Source of the DNA: Mercurialis annua
Lineage: Eukaryota > Streptophyta > Magnoliopsida > Malpighiales > Euphorbiaceae
DNA length: 64,000 bases
Direction of reading: 5' to 3'
Assembly: GCF_937616625.2 (NCBI RefSeq)
Contig: NC_065571.1
Span: 12,402,501-12,466,500 of the forward strand
The notes beneath the pieces are model-generated. The model saw only the letters and a list, made by a program, of their open reading frames with translations. It was not told the origin of the DNA and made no database searches. Position 1 is the stretch's first letter. Each line of letters opens with the position of its first letter. A program made the position numbers and the translations under genes. This document shows positions 46,819 through 62,224 of this stretch, one piece after another.

Positions 46819-49800
46819 ATGATGGATATAGAATCACAGGAACAATCTCAAGCAGTCTCCTCCATTTTTAAGAAAACTAATCGTTCGGTTACTTTGAAGG
46901 TACGTATTTTTATTTCCGTCTTGAATTTTATTTTATTATAAAAAGATTTTTTGTTCTATTAATATTATTCCATATTTGACATTGAGTACACATATTTCAA
47001 ACCGTTGGAATTTACCCAAAATTACTTATATAAGCCTCTCAATTATGCTTTCAGGGTTTATGTCAAGTTTATGCATCCCTATGATGCAAAGGAACTTTTC
47101 AAATCCTATATTTTGGAATATTTTGGTCGTTTTCGGAATAAAAATGCTTTTTAAATTTTGAAAAGCAATATTTATAATCTATTTTTATATATAAAAATAT
47201 TTTTCAGTTTGGTTGTTTTTCTTTTTAATATTTCTGTTTTGGTGCTAATTAAGTTGATGTATTTATTGTTTTACTAAGAAATTTTGCAATAATTTTACAG
47301 TTTGATGAAGTATTTTACAAGGTTGCACTGAAGAAATCAGGTGGGTTTCCATGTCAAAAGCTAACGAAATTAGGGCCATGTCAAAATGGAGCAAAAGGGG
47401 AAGAAAAAGTGATCTTAAAAGGAATAACCGGCTTGGTTCAACCAGGTGAAATGCTAGCCATGTTAGGTCCATCAGGAAGTGGCAAAACAACTCTACTAAC
47501 CGCCTTAGGAGGCAAACTCGGCGGCAAATTAACCGGAAAAATAACGTACAACAACAAACCATACACCAACTCGATGAAGCGAAACACCGGATTCGTAACC
47601 CAAGACGATGTTCTTTATCCTCATTTAACCGTAACCGAAACCCTAGTATTCACCGCCCTTCTAAGGTTGCCTAATACTTTCACCACACAAGAGAAATTTA
47701 GCCATGCAGAGGCTGTTCTTGTTCAATTAGGGTTAACTAGGTGCAAGAATAGCATTATCGGAGGACCGTTCATGAGAGGAATTTCGGGTGGTGAAAGAAA
47801 AAGGGTTAGCATAGGACAAGAGCTTCTGATAAACCCTAGTTTACTTTTCTTGGATGAACCAACTTCGGGGCTTGATTCGACAACCGCTCAGCGGATTGTT
47901 TCGGCTGTTTCGGAGCAAGCTAAAGGTGGAAGAACTGTTGTGATGACTATACATCAGCCTTCGAGTAGATTGTTCTATATGTTCGATAAGGTGTTGTTGT
48001 TATCCGAAGGTAATCCTTTGTATTTCGGAAAGGGGTCGGAAGTTATGGATTACTTTGCCGGAATTGGATTTGAGCCTTCGGTCCCTATGAATCCTGCTGA
48101 TTATCTTTTGGATCTTGCAAATGGTAAGCCAATTTTTAACTTCTATTTTCGTTTATCAATCTCAAACTCTAGTTGTTATTTTCATTGATTCGGACTAATT
48201 AGATTTTTTAATTAGATTTTTTTCTTATACTATTGCTATCTACCTAACGGATTAGAATTTTCTCAAGTTCTAATAAATATAAAAGATCACGTCCACTTAA
48301 TCTACACCATTCCTTAAAAGAAATGAATGATGTAAATAAATTTTGATCCTACTTAACTCATATGTCGTGTATATTTCACTGTTTGATTTTTATTTTCTAA
48401 AATACTTTTAAATTTCAAAACATTACATCTATAAGAGTGTTTCTACCGTTACTTTGTTTTTTACATAGTAAATCTTACTTGATCTATTTATTACCGTTAG
48501 ATGAATTATTATCATCTTCATCCAATGGTGAAAGTAACAAAGTAGACTAAAAATAAAGTAGGGAAATTTACTAAAAATACCACTTTTTTGAAAAAACTTT
48601 CTTTTTTACCATGTTTTTCTAAAGACTTTCTTTTATACCAGATTTTTTTATTTTTATTTACTTTTATACCAGATTTGTTTATTTTTATTTACTTTTATAC
48701 CAGATTTATTTTTTTGAAAAAATATAAAAAATAAACAAAAAATAAACAAAAAATAAATAAAAAATAAACAAAAAATAAATTAAAGATAAACATAAAATAA
48801 ATATGACGGATAAATATGTCATATTTGAAAAAACTTTTTTTTACATGGTAAAAAAATAAGTTTTTCACTTTTTCTGGTATTTTTGTAAAAATCCCAACAA
48901 GGTAACTATAGAAAAAGCCCATTTATAATCTGTTTTTTTTTTATTAAAAGAATTGGCCATTTTTCATTTTGCTGTTTTCATATTTTTTAGGTATTTCGCT
49001 TCGACGTTTTTGTTTCAATGCAACATAGCAATTTATTTCCTTATCCATGATTTTTTTTATGCCGCAAATAAAAGACCCTACGAATTATACCACTATCTTA
49101 CACCAAAATATATTTGAGTCTTAATATTCAATGTTTGAATTTTATTAATGGAAATGCATTTATAAAATTGTAATTCTAAAATCAAGTTTTTTCATTAAAA
49201 ATATAAATGTTTCAAATTTTCTGAATTTACCATTTCCGGATAACATACCTTTGTTGAAAGAAACACACTATATTGGCTTGGAACTTGGAGCATAAGTTTA
49301 ACCTGTCAGATTAATTAAAAAATGGTTGCAAGCTTTTCCCAATGCTTGAATATTTATGTTTATAAAATTTTCTGGTGAGTTCTAAGTTTTAGCGTAACCA
49401 TTAAAAACTAGACTATCTATAATTCAATCCTTATTTCATCGTCATCTTCATTTCACTTTCCCCTCATCAGTTTAAAGCTTGACCATAACATTATTACTAT
49501 CTTGTCCTTTTGCTATTTATTCTGAATTTTAATGGTAAATGTTTTTTTTGGTAATTGAACCTGGCACACTTTTTGAATTTTAGCTATTAAATTTTGATCC
49601 AGTTCAATTTGATTGCTAAATTTAAATTTCATTTCAATTGGTTTTGAACTTTAATTTTGTTCCAATAAAAACTTTTTTAATAAAAAAATTGCTTATCCAA
49701 ATTTTATCATTGTATCTTAAAAACATGGCATGTATGGATAGTTTGGCTGAAAATTTCTCCGCCAAATTAAAATTATGTACAAGTGACATGTTTTTAATAA

Positions 49801-51342
49801 AATACAAATGAAAAACGATTATAACGTGGTAAAATTCGGCTGCCATGTCCATATTTTGGCGGAAAATCTCTTGTTGAAATACATCGAAGTTTAGTAACTA
49901 AAATAAAACGAATCAGAGTTCAGCGAACAAAATGCAATGAAGCGATTTGAATTCTCTTAGGAATAATTCTCCAAAACAAGAAATAGTAACTAAAATTCTT
50001 ATTAATTTACACATACTCTTGTGTTTGTGTTGCAGGAGTGTCATCATACAACGATCCACGAGACAACCAAGTTATAGTGAAGCAAACTCTAGTAAATGCC
50101 TATAAAGACAATCTTGCTACCAATTTAAAGGCTCAGATTAAAGTGATCGACGAAAATGTTTCAACTGATAAGCAATTTTCAAGATGGGCCGTATCATGGT
50201 GGCAACAGTTCACTGTGTTGTTTCGAAGAGGTTTAAAAGAGAGGAAACATCAGACATTTGCTGGTATAAAGGTTGCTCAAGTCTTGATCGTAGCGTTGCT
50301 TACGGGTTTGATATGGTGGAAATCGGATGTTGCTCACTTGCAAGATCAGGTCAGACTTTTCTCTCCGATTTATCTAGCGACGAACTTTGATTTTAAATTA
50401 GGGGTGTGCATTCGGTTTAAACAGAACATACATTTTATTTATCTTTTAGAACGGCGTTGAACCAAATTCATAAATTTTAAAATATATAAACTTAACAGAA
50501 TCAAACCAGTCAGTTCGATTTGCTTTATAATACAAGTGAATTGGAATATTTTATTTTCGAACGAAAGAAACTATAATTTCAAACCGAGCCAAGAAAAATT
50601 TACTCATTCAATTATATATTTTCTTCAGCATAATATTTTATAATTGCTAATTGATTAAACTGATAATGGTTAACAGATTGGACTCCTGTTCTTCTACTCT
50701 GGATTCTGGGGATTCTTCCCTTTAATGCAAGCAATTTTCACTTTCCCTCAAGAACGAAGAATGCTCGAAAAAGAACGATCTTCAGGAATGTACAAATTAT
50801 CATCATACTTTATATCAAGAACACTCAGTGATCTACCAATGGACCTTGTTCTTCCAACTACTTTTGTTACCATAACCTACTGGATGGGAGGCTTAAAACG
50901 CGCAGCAGCAAACTTCTTCTTCACATTATTCGTCGTGTTATTCAATGTTCTAGCCGCTCAAGGCCTAGGTCTTGCTATCGGTGCTATGGTACTTGACCAA
51001 CGCAATGCCACTACGGTAGTAGCAGTGATCATGTTGTCGTTTCAGCTAGTGGGTGGATACTATGTTCAACATGTTCCTTGCTTCATCGCATGGATTAAGT
51101 ATATTTCGATTAGCCAACATACGTATAAGCTTCTTTTGGGGTCTCAGTACACAAACGACCAGACGTATCCGTGTAGTACTAGTGCATCGGGTGTTTGTTT
51201 CGTTGGCGATTATCCGTCGATTAAAATGGTGGGATTCAATCGCCAAATTGTTTCTGCGGTTGCTCTTGGGATTATGGTTTTGTTTTATAGGGTTATTGCT
51301 TACTTAGCCCTTATGAGGATTGGAGTGGTGAAAAAGCCCTAG
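46819..51342 (+). CDS. ABCG9: ABC transporter G family, ABCG9-like half-transporter
   Basis: Complete half-size ABCG exporter of 627 aa. Exons are 46819-46899, 47301-48123, 50036-50349 and 50677-51342, all with GT-AG introns and consistent phase. Order: N-terminal [14 protein letters not shown], which resembles the Arabidopsis ABCG9 N-terminus as I recall it; NBD with Walker A GPSGSGKT (residues 83-90), Q-loop FVTQDD, signature [10 protein letters not shown], Walker [13 protein letters not shown] and H-loop TIHQPSS. Then the membrane domain, from [16 protein letters not shown] through [25 protein letters not shown] and a final [13 protein letters not shown] segment. The start is the first of two tandem Met codons. 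Relatives act at the plasma membrane in vascular tissue and pollen coat (ABCG9, steryl glycosides) or in cytokinin export (ABCG14). The substrate here is unproven. It pairs with the paralog at 141-2540. Confidence 0.95.
48718..48800. repeat. AAATAAAC-type simple repeat in intron 2
   Basis: Repeated AAAAATAAAC/AAAAATAAAT units lie in the 1.9-kb second intron (48124-50035) of the ABCG9-like gene. The T-rich ACCAGATTT repeats just upstream (48638-48710) belong to the same low-complexity tract. Confidence 0.7.
50399..50630. mobile_element. Degenerate hAT-like MITE in intron 3
   Basis: TAGGGGTGTGCATTCGGTTT at 50399 matches the end type of the hAT-like element at 41380-42317. It lies just inside the third intron of the ABCG9-like gene. 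The right end is eroded and the TSD is not visible, so the boundary at 50630 is approximate. Confidence 0.4.
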
Positions 51343-51898
51343 TTGATGGATATTAGTAATTGAAGTGGTAATGTGATGTTGTTTTTGGTGACTAGTAATG
51401 TTGTATTTCGGTACTTTATATGGAAAAGTTATTATGAAATATATACTTAGTTATTATGTGTAATTTTGGTTTGAGCAAATAGTATTATGTTTGATGAAAA
51501 GAAGAATAGAGAATGAAAGTGGAATGTGTAATAATTATATGCAGTTAATCTAAATTTGAATTCATTGTTTTACAGTTAACTTGTGTTCCGTAAGATTTGA
51601 TTGTGTGCTTGACTACAAAGTCATGATTCCTACTTCTTACGCACCGTTTGTATTGAAGGATTTTAAAATTTATAGATTTTATTAAATCGATGTTCAAATG
51701 CATGGAACATAAATTAATAAATTTATAAATTCCACTGTTTGGATTAATTATAAAATCCATAGATTTATAAGGATAAATTTGCAATAATTAAATTGTAATA
51801 CAATCCACCTTTCATTAAAAATGATGGATTTCAACTTTTCCAAAGAAATTAAACGATTGATTTTGGAGGATAAGAAATTGTTACAATCCATGAATTCT
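51343..51898. other. 3' flank of the ABCG9-like gene
   Basis: AT-rich sequence with no further gene. The 3' UTR should end in the first 150-200 bp, but I see no unambiguous AATAAA. Confidence 0.4.
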
Positions 51899-52495
51899 TG
51901 ATGAATACCGAATTCTATCATACGTACTATAGAGCCGAGTCGCAGGAGATCCGATCTTAGACGATATCGGACTCTCGCCCAAAGGGTTAAACCAGATGAA
52001 ACTAACAGCTGAATCCATGCGATTCGCCTTGACTGGAATAATACTTCAATCCGTAAAGATAAGACTGAATCCCCTGAAAACTTGGACAAAGCGCGTCGAC
52101 CTAGGAATTCGGCAAATCGATCAGATCCATGAAGATCTTTCCTAGTTGGATACAAACTCCACCTTAAGAAGATAAACTCCAACTTAGTAAGATGAGAATA
52201 TTTAGGAAGATATTCCTAAACAAGACTCTTATTCAAATAAGAAATTACATTCCTAATCAAAGTCAAAACCTACTAAATAGGATTCACTTTCCTATTCCAA
52301 GATTACAAGGTATCAACTACTATATAAAGAGATTGGGGTATGCCTAAACACATAACTACATTCATATACTCAAAACGATGCTCAAAGCTCAATACTGACA
52401 TTAGCATCGGAGAGTTAATCGGACCACCACCGTCCGATTAGCTTTTATCCTATTTTGAAGGTTAATCCACTGGATCAGAAGGCATACTCCATTAC

Positions 52496-52514
52496 TTGGC
52501 GCCGTCTGTGGGAA
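52496..52514 (+). other. Primer-binding site of the gag-protease element
   Basis: TTGGCGCCGTCTGTGGGAA, five bases after the presumed LTR end (CA at 52490-52491), has the form seen after the 5' LTR of many plant Ty3/gypsy (Tat-type) elements. Confidence 0.75.
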
Positions 52515-52580
52515 AAAGCTCCAAAACTTCGAACAAGAAGACGCTTTTTCTGAACTCAAAATAAATATTTATTAAAGAAT

Positions 52581-54260
52581 ATGACTTCTGATGGATCGAA
52601 CCTGAAAGACAAGCAGCCGATGGATCCTAAGACCCATCAGCAAACGCCTGAGGTGATAAACATCACCGGAGATGGCGTACATAACACAGCAAGGGGAAGT
52701 CACACTGGAGGAACATCTTTCTCCACCCCCATCCCCCAATACCAAACCAACCCAGTCAGGCAAAGCAACCCAATAGTATTCTCTAACATAGGAGAAAACA
52801 GCGAGCAAACACCAGGCATGATAAACCCAGAAGTATACAACATGATTCTAAAGAAAGTTCTGGAAGCTGTCCAAACAAATCTGGACAGATTAGCTAACGA
52901 AGCCAAACGATCAAACGATAATCATTCTAAAACCATGAAAATACTGAGGGAGAATTTCAGCCCTTCTTCTGCCCGACGAAGACAAAGGGCAGAAAACACA
53001 AGGAATCCAAATCACCAAGGACCAATCAGAGGAAACGAAGAAGACCTAGAAAATCGAGAACAGAGGAACGACGAGTCAGAGGAGGAAAACCAAGGGAATG
53101 CGGAAAAGAATGGAGGAAATCAAGATGATGCCTGAAGAGGACATAACTCCAAGAGAGAAGAACGAAGAGGAAAGGAGAAAGAGGATGCCCCAGAGAAAAG
53201 CAAGAGGCAAGAAAAAGATTTTGGAAAGAGACAATCCAGAAACACGAACCAGGAAGACGAAGGCGAATCCTCTGAATCGCCCCAGTAAAGCAAAATAACG
53301 TATGTAGCAAAAGAGGACATGGAGGAGAAAATATCCAAAGCTTTAAAGAAGCTAATATCCGAAGAGTTGGATATAGACGACCTGAGACTGAAGGGTTCTC
53401 CCCCTGTCAGCTGAAATCATGGAAGAAACAATCCCCTACAACATGAAATTACCTACCTTGCCGATAATTAATGGAGAAGGAGACCCGAGGGATCACACGT
53501 CCAGATTTACTGCAATCATAGGCCTCCTAAGCGTCTCAGACGCGATCTTATGTCGAGTATTCCCGACCACCCTGACAGGAACCGCCCAGAGACGGTACAA
53601 TAAATTCAAGCCAAGATCGATCAAGAACTTCGCCTCTTTATCCACAAAATTTCTCAATATATACCTCACTAACATCTTGGCCAAAACTACCATCAGCATC
53701 TTGAGGTCATGCATTCAGAAGGAAGGAGACACGTTGAGAAGTTACATTGAACGATTCAACAAACAAGCTATGAAAATAGACAACCTGAATGTTGATATAC
53801 CGACCGAAGCGCTGAGAGATGGAGCGAGATTCGAAAAATTGGTGGACAAACTACTGGTCAATAAGCCAATCACTTTTTCGAACCTGATGGTAATCGCCCA
53901 GAATTACTTTGAGCTGGACAAAGGATGGAGAGCTATCAGAGGAAAAGAGGAAAAAGAGAAGGAGTCCAAAAACAGACTGAAATCAAGATCGGAAGATAGG
54001 CGGCCGAGGCCTGAGGAAAACAGGCGTTTCGCCCCGCAGTGCAGATATGAACCCAGACATGATCCCCGAGACGACGAGCCCAACTTCACGCCATTAAACA
54101 CAAGCATGACCAATGTCCTCATGTGGATTAAAAAAAAGTGAAGAATGTGGTATGGCCACCAAATATGAAATCCAAGATTAGAGATACAAGGAATTTCTAC
54201 AAATTTCACGATGCGCATGGACACGAAACAGATGAATGCAGAGATCTGAAAGTTGAGATA
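52581..54260 (+). pseudogene. Ty3/gypsy gag, broken by stops and frameshifts
   Basis: Gag forms the retroelement particle. The N-terminal frame (52581-53135) is hydrophilic and charged. The retrotransposon gag domain lies in 53419-54141 (NGEGDPRDHTSRF, CRVFPTTLTGTAQRRYNKF, LSTKFLNIYLTN, LRSYIERFNKQ), a layout typical of the Tat lineage. The zinc knuckle follows in yet another frame near 54195-54245 (FYKFHDAHGHETDEC, with Tyr where a Cys is normal). At least two frame changes and an in-frame stop before RMIDASELRKF show it is dead. Confidence 0.8.
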
Positions 54261-54539
54261 TAAAGGATGATAGACGCTAGCGAACTGAGAAAGTTCATAG
54301 CTCATAAACCAAAAAGCAGGGACAAGGGAGAAAAGAGGGACATGGATGACAAAGGCAAGGAAAAGGAAGAAGAGAGACCATCTAAGATTCTAAAGACGAT
54401 ACACATGATTAATGGGGGAGGGCATAACAGCTCAACCATTCGAAGAAAGCAGAGAAGAGAAGTAATGAACACTAGAGAAACCCATATGCCACCGGTGATT
54501 TTTGATGTCGAAGATTATGAACATGTGAAAGCACCCCAT

Positions 54540-55009
54540 AATGATGCGTTGTAACTACCATCATCGAAAACTGGAATATGGAACGAATCCTCATAGACGG
54601 AGGAAGTCCTGTGAACCTTATGAAAAATGCCACATACAAAAGTTTGGGACGAACCGTGGAAAAATTGCGCCGAGTCCCGATTCCATTATCAGGACTCGGA
54701 GGACCCTCAATCAACCCACTAGGCGCTGTGAGTCTAGAAGTTATAATCGGTCCATAGAAAGTAATCAACAAAAAGATCATGTCCCTATTGAATATAGTAG
54801 ACATTGAGCTGACATATAATACGATCCTTGCAAGACCATTCCTCCATAATTTGGCTGCGGTCACCAGCATAAGAGCACTACCCATGAAGGTGCCAACTGA
54901 GAAAGGCGTAGTAACACTGAGAGGAGATCAGAATATTGCCAAAAAGTGTTATGACGAATTGACCTTCAAGAAAGCAAGCAAGAAAAGAAAGGACAATAGT
55001 AGCAACTAA
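54540..55009 (+). pseudogene. Retroelement protease remnant
   Basis: Read across frames it shows ERILIDGGSPVNL (a variant of the DGGSA active-site text), PLSGLGGPSINPLGAV, then in 54779-55009 DIELTYNTILARPFLHNLAAVTS and EKGVVTLRGDQNIAKKCY, which matches the end of Tat-type proteases. No reverse transcriptase follows. Confidence 0.75.
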
Positions 55010-55158
55010 ATAACCCATTGCCAGTAGAGACTTTGTGACAAATCTGATGGTGTTACAACTATCTTTATTTTTGTAAGAAAGTCTATTTATATCAATAAAA
55101 TATCAGTTTTCCCAAATAGCGCATGATGCAGGAATGCCAAACAAGGAATTGGGAATAA

Positions 55159-55400
55159 AAGGCGAAACGCCCAAAACAAACACAGAGTTTGGACTAACTC
55201 TATACGAAATGCCAAAAAAATTAAAGTTTAAATTAACTCTCAAATGAGGAGAAACACCAAAAATCAAACAGAGTTTAAATTAACTATCTAATAGGGCGAA
55301 ACGCCGAAAATATAAACGGAGTTTAGAATAACTCTTTGATGAAGCAAATCGACAAAAACAAATACGGAGTTCAAAATAACTCTAAAAAGGCGAAACGACA
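55159..55400 (+). repeat. ~55-bp imperfect tandem repeat, about five units
   Basis: The repeating text is GGCGAAACGCC, A-rich spacer, CGGAGTTTA, A-rich spacer, AACTCT. It lies 3' of the protease and of an AATAAA at 55097. Several Tat-lineage retrotransposons carry tandem repeats in this 3' untranslated position. Confidence 0.75.
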
Positions 55401-55604
55401 ATATCAAAAATACAACATAGCACCATAAATAGTGAGAGCGGATCTCTTGCGACTCGGCTCTAAAATACGTATGATAGAATTTGGTATCCATCATCATTTT
55501 GTTAGGTCGTGTGTTTATTTTTTCTCAATAAATATTTTTCTCTTGAATGATAAAAATAATGATAAAAAAATATTTCAATCATTATTTTTAGCATTAATCC
55601 ATTT

Positions 55605-55915
55605 TAAGTTCTCTTAATTTTACGGTTTTTATTTATATTGTCCCTAAACTTTCATTTCGTGACTACTCCTTTAATTTTATATTTTATATTTATCTGGTAA
55701 CCAAACTTCCATTTTATTTTATGTCTTTAAAGTTTGATTTATTTTTTTCTTTTTCAGGTGCTCAAAAATATAAAAATAAAGGACTAGATAAATAAAAAAT
55801 ATAAAATTGAGGGATCATATAAAGAAAAAAATAAAATTAAGAGATCAGATAAATTCAAAAAATGATTCAGGGACTAGATAAATAAAATCCATAAAGTTAA
55901 TGGACCTTAAACTTA
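55605..55915. mobile_element. Foldback MITE-like element
   Basis: The left half (ATTTTACGGTTTTTATTTAT, TTGTCCCTAAA) is repeated inverted in the right half (GACTAGATAAATAAAATCC, TTTAGGGAC-type text), about 100 bp on each side with indels. Neither ends nor TSD are precise. Confidence 0.5.
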
Positions 55916-56112
55916 GCCATCTGGACAACAAAGGTCGCGGGTTCGAACTCCGGCTACGCCCTTTCTTAATATGGAGTGGTTGAGGTTGGGTTACTGGCCA
56001 TTATAGTCTGGAATTACCACGTATGTGGGTTTGCGGGCGGTCCACATCCCAGATTTTGACAATGATATTGAGTTTCGGCTCAGTAGAGTGAGTCCTCGTC
56101 ATAAAAAAAAAA
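55916..56112 (+). mobile_element. tRNA-derived SINE
   Basis: It has a box A-like TAGCCATCTGG (55914-55924) and a clear box B, GGTTCGAACTCC (55939-55950), at tRNA-like spacing. A non-tRNA body and an A-run (56103-56112) follow. The composition is clearly GC-richer than the surroundings. The TSD is not resolved. It is transcribed by Pol III if active, and its proteins would come from a LINE. Confidence 0.75.
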
Positions 56113-56127
56113 TTAATTCATTTAATT

Positions 56128-56640
56128 CTCTAATAATTTTGATAGGAACGCTCTCCATTCTCTCTAAGCTCTCTCTTTTTTTTAGAAACCCTAACTACAA
56201 ATCTCGTATTTAGTTTATTTTGCATCAATAATAATAAATGTGAGATATGTTGGTATTTTTCTTTCTTCTTTTATGAATGTTTTGTCTTTGTTAGTGGAGT
56301 TTTTATTCTTATCCTTTATGGATTTTGCTATTTCCTTGATATAAGTATCTACAGAGTATAGATCTGAAGTGCTATCAAACAAATTTTACTTCTAATATTT
56401 TTTGGACTTATTCAAAAACCAAAGAGTCGATTCGTAGTTTAATATAACCTTCGAGTGGAGCGGACAGATCGCCGAATAGCACATTCAAAGAGTTACGTCA
56501 ACGCGATAGAAAAAATTAAATATAATTTTTTATCATTTTACTGATATTCTATTATTATACTTTTTGAATGTATTAATTTATTTAATATTTGATCAAATTG
56601 TCTTTTATTTTTCTATTATTAAAATTTTTATTATTCTCAA
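56128..56640 (+). mobile_element. Poly(A)-tailed retroposed sequence of unknown parent
   Basis: It is preceded by ATTAATTCATTTAATT (56112-56127) and, after its own A-run (to 56649), followed by ATTAATAATTCATTTAATT. This is a target duplication differing by one 3-nt slip. The start looks like an mRNA leader (CTCTCCATTCTCTCTAAGC, AAACCCTAAC). No open frame of note. Confidence 0.55.
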
Positions 56641-56972
56641 AAAAAAAAATTAATAATTCATTTAATTTAGTAAATGATGGAGTGGGACTTGATTTTCGCT
56701 GGTCCGTTGAACTGGTATCATTCTTTTTCTGGGCATATTTCCAATCAGTGTGCATTTCAATATTTAAAAGTCGTTCGGTTCAACCGATTGAATCACAAAC
56801 TAAATGTTTATCTAATACAATTTCGTGTCGACTTTCATGAAACTAATTATAATTTTTTTTGAAATGTAAAGAGTGGTCCAGTTGAACAGCTGACATGATG
56901 CATGTGTTTTGGACAAACAGAGTAAAAGGCAAGACTCCTCAGAACTGATAAAGAAATAGAGAGAGGAACACT

Positions 56973-60266
<3,294 letters not shown>

Positions 60267-62224
60267 TATTTTCTTGATATATGATTCATTATCCGTTCTC
60301 TTATTATTTTTCAGCCGAATTTCTCGGCGATCCGGACCACTCGCAAGAATCCCACTACTATTGAATTATAAATTCTTTTATGTGATTGTAATTGTTGGAA
60401 CAGTTTCATGTAAAGAACGAAATTATCGATAGAACAATTTGACCGTGTCGCAGATAATTAAAGTGACTCTTTTTAAGATGTTCGCGGCTCTGTCCGATGG
60501 TGCATACCGTGTTATCTCCAAGATAAAAAAAAAGCCAGAATTCTGTGTGTACAGCATTGTATCAAAATTGTTCTAGTAACACCCAAAGTAATTGCTAAAA
60601 AATTCAGAGAATAAAAGAATAAAGAATAAAAACCAAATAGGATCTAAATAAGAATTTATATTTTTCGCTCTATTTCCAACCCTAAATTAAGCATCTCTAA
60701 TAGCTTGATAAAGTTTTGATGCAGAAGACAAATATTAAAGTTATCATTTTAAATTTTCAAATCACTTAAGTAGCAACATTATTATTTACACATTACCATA
60801 TTAGTTTTCTATCCTCGACTATTATTAATATTAGGCTAATCCCCATAAAAAAACTTCACTTTTAACCCCAATTTTATTGTACCCGCAATTTTATTCAAAT
60901 TATGACCTTTCGGTTTTAATTACGACCTTAAATATCAAATTGACCTCTTTTCACTTGAAAATGTTCAAATTAATACTTTATATTTTAACATGTATTTTAA
61001 ATATTGTTTAATGTTAAATTTAAAACAAAAAAATTATTCTTTTTAAAAATTATAAAACTCAATAATAATTTTTTTATTAATACAACTAAACATTATCAAT
61101 AAAATTAAATTTAGATATAATTGTGTCGATGCCAAGTTGGTATAAAATATGAATAATTTATCTTATTCACGTGCATCTCAATTACCACCTTTTGTCTTTC
61201 CAATTTTTTGAAAAATACATATTTAATTTTTCTGTATGCACAATTATGTACACCTATTTTTTGGACAGATAAAAAGTGATAAGAGACTAAAGCGTCCAAT
61301 GATGATTTTCAGAGAAACTCGTCCGCGTGACGAGTTAGCAATCCACATGCCTGAATTCAAGCGGGTTAGATCAGTGCGCAGCTGCAAATTTGAAGAATTG
61401 AAATGTAATTAGCCGCGGATAATCTATAAAAATTCAAAGACACTGTGATCTTAGTCTAAAAAATTAGACTAATTACAATATCTTAAAAGTTTTTGGGTCA
61501 ATTTACAAGTTTGATGGAGTAAATTGACGATAGCCAAACATAAGCCTTTTTTTAACACTTCTAGATACCAAATAGGTCATTTAGCCATAATTATCACTCT
61601 ATTTAATGATAAATATGAATTAAATTAATTAATTATCTAAGATAGACTTCTAACCTCACCACTTCACTCACTTGTACACTTCTAATTGAATTCTAACACT
61701 AGCTAACTATAGGAGACCTATCTCTATAAATACATCATTAACTCAGCCTAACTAAGGTCGGACCAGCGGCACCAGTATGTATCAAGAATTAAATAAAAAC
61801 TCTAAAAATATTAAATTTTTGCCGAACCACCCTGTCCCACGACCGCACTCAATTCTAATCCTGAAAACAAGCTAATACGCTTCAATCAATCAAGCACGCG
61901 TTGCTGCATACTGATCCTAAGCTACATTCTATATCATGATTGTCAAAAAACAAGCTAAGGATTCAGAACGGTGCTTCTGAGGACCCAATTCATCTTTTCA
62001 TCACTTTTTCCATGTTCATTATAGAATTTTTAGATTACACGTAGGAGGATGCATATTTAGGTTGATTTTCAATATTTTTCCATAAAATTGTGTTTTTCCA
62101 TGATTGTCATGCCATGATCTTAGAAACATGTTTAGGGTTATTTTTCACCATATTCACACAATATTTAGATTATATGTTGTTTTAGATCATTATCATACTT
62201 AACTGCTAATCTCAACTAATAAAT
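60267..62224. other. AT-rich intergenic stretch
   Basis: No gene. 60834-60990 (ACCCCAATTTTATTGTACCC and following) and 61480-61560 look like ends of small dispersed repeats, but I could not pair inverted ends or find TSDs. Confidence 0.4.

Larger units (their letters stand above)
51899..55493 (+). mobile_element. Decayed gag-protease retroelement bounded by inverted repeats
   Basis: The inside is a Ty3/gypsy (Tat-like) 5' half: an LTR-like tract 51899-52491 with TATATAAA at 52321-52328, PBS, gag, protease, then a 3' tandem repeat. No RT, RNase H or integrase is present. Where a direct 3' LTR is expected, the first ~60 bp of the 5' end reappear inverted (51899-51958 against 55434-55493; shared AATTCTATCATACGTA and TAGAGCCGAGTCGCA). 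The flanks show no 5- or 9-bp TSD. Either an inverted, truncated second copy lies here or the retroelement sits inside a larger inverted-repeat element. Confidence 0.65.

Noticed and set aside
51889..55503. Target-site duplication around the inverted-repeat-bounded gag-protease element
   Set aside because: Left flank (ATGAATTCT) and right flank (TCATTTTGT) do not match at 5, 8 or 9 bp, so simple transposition as one unit is not supported.
55916..56112. tRNA gene suggested by GGTTCGAACTCC
   Set aside because: No acceptor or anticodon arms fold around it, and a long unrelated body and A-run follow, so it fits a SINE instead.
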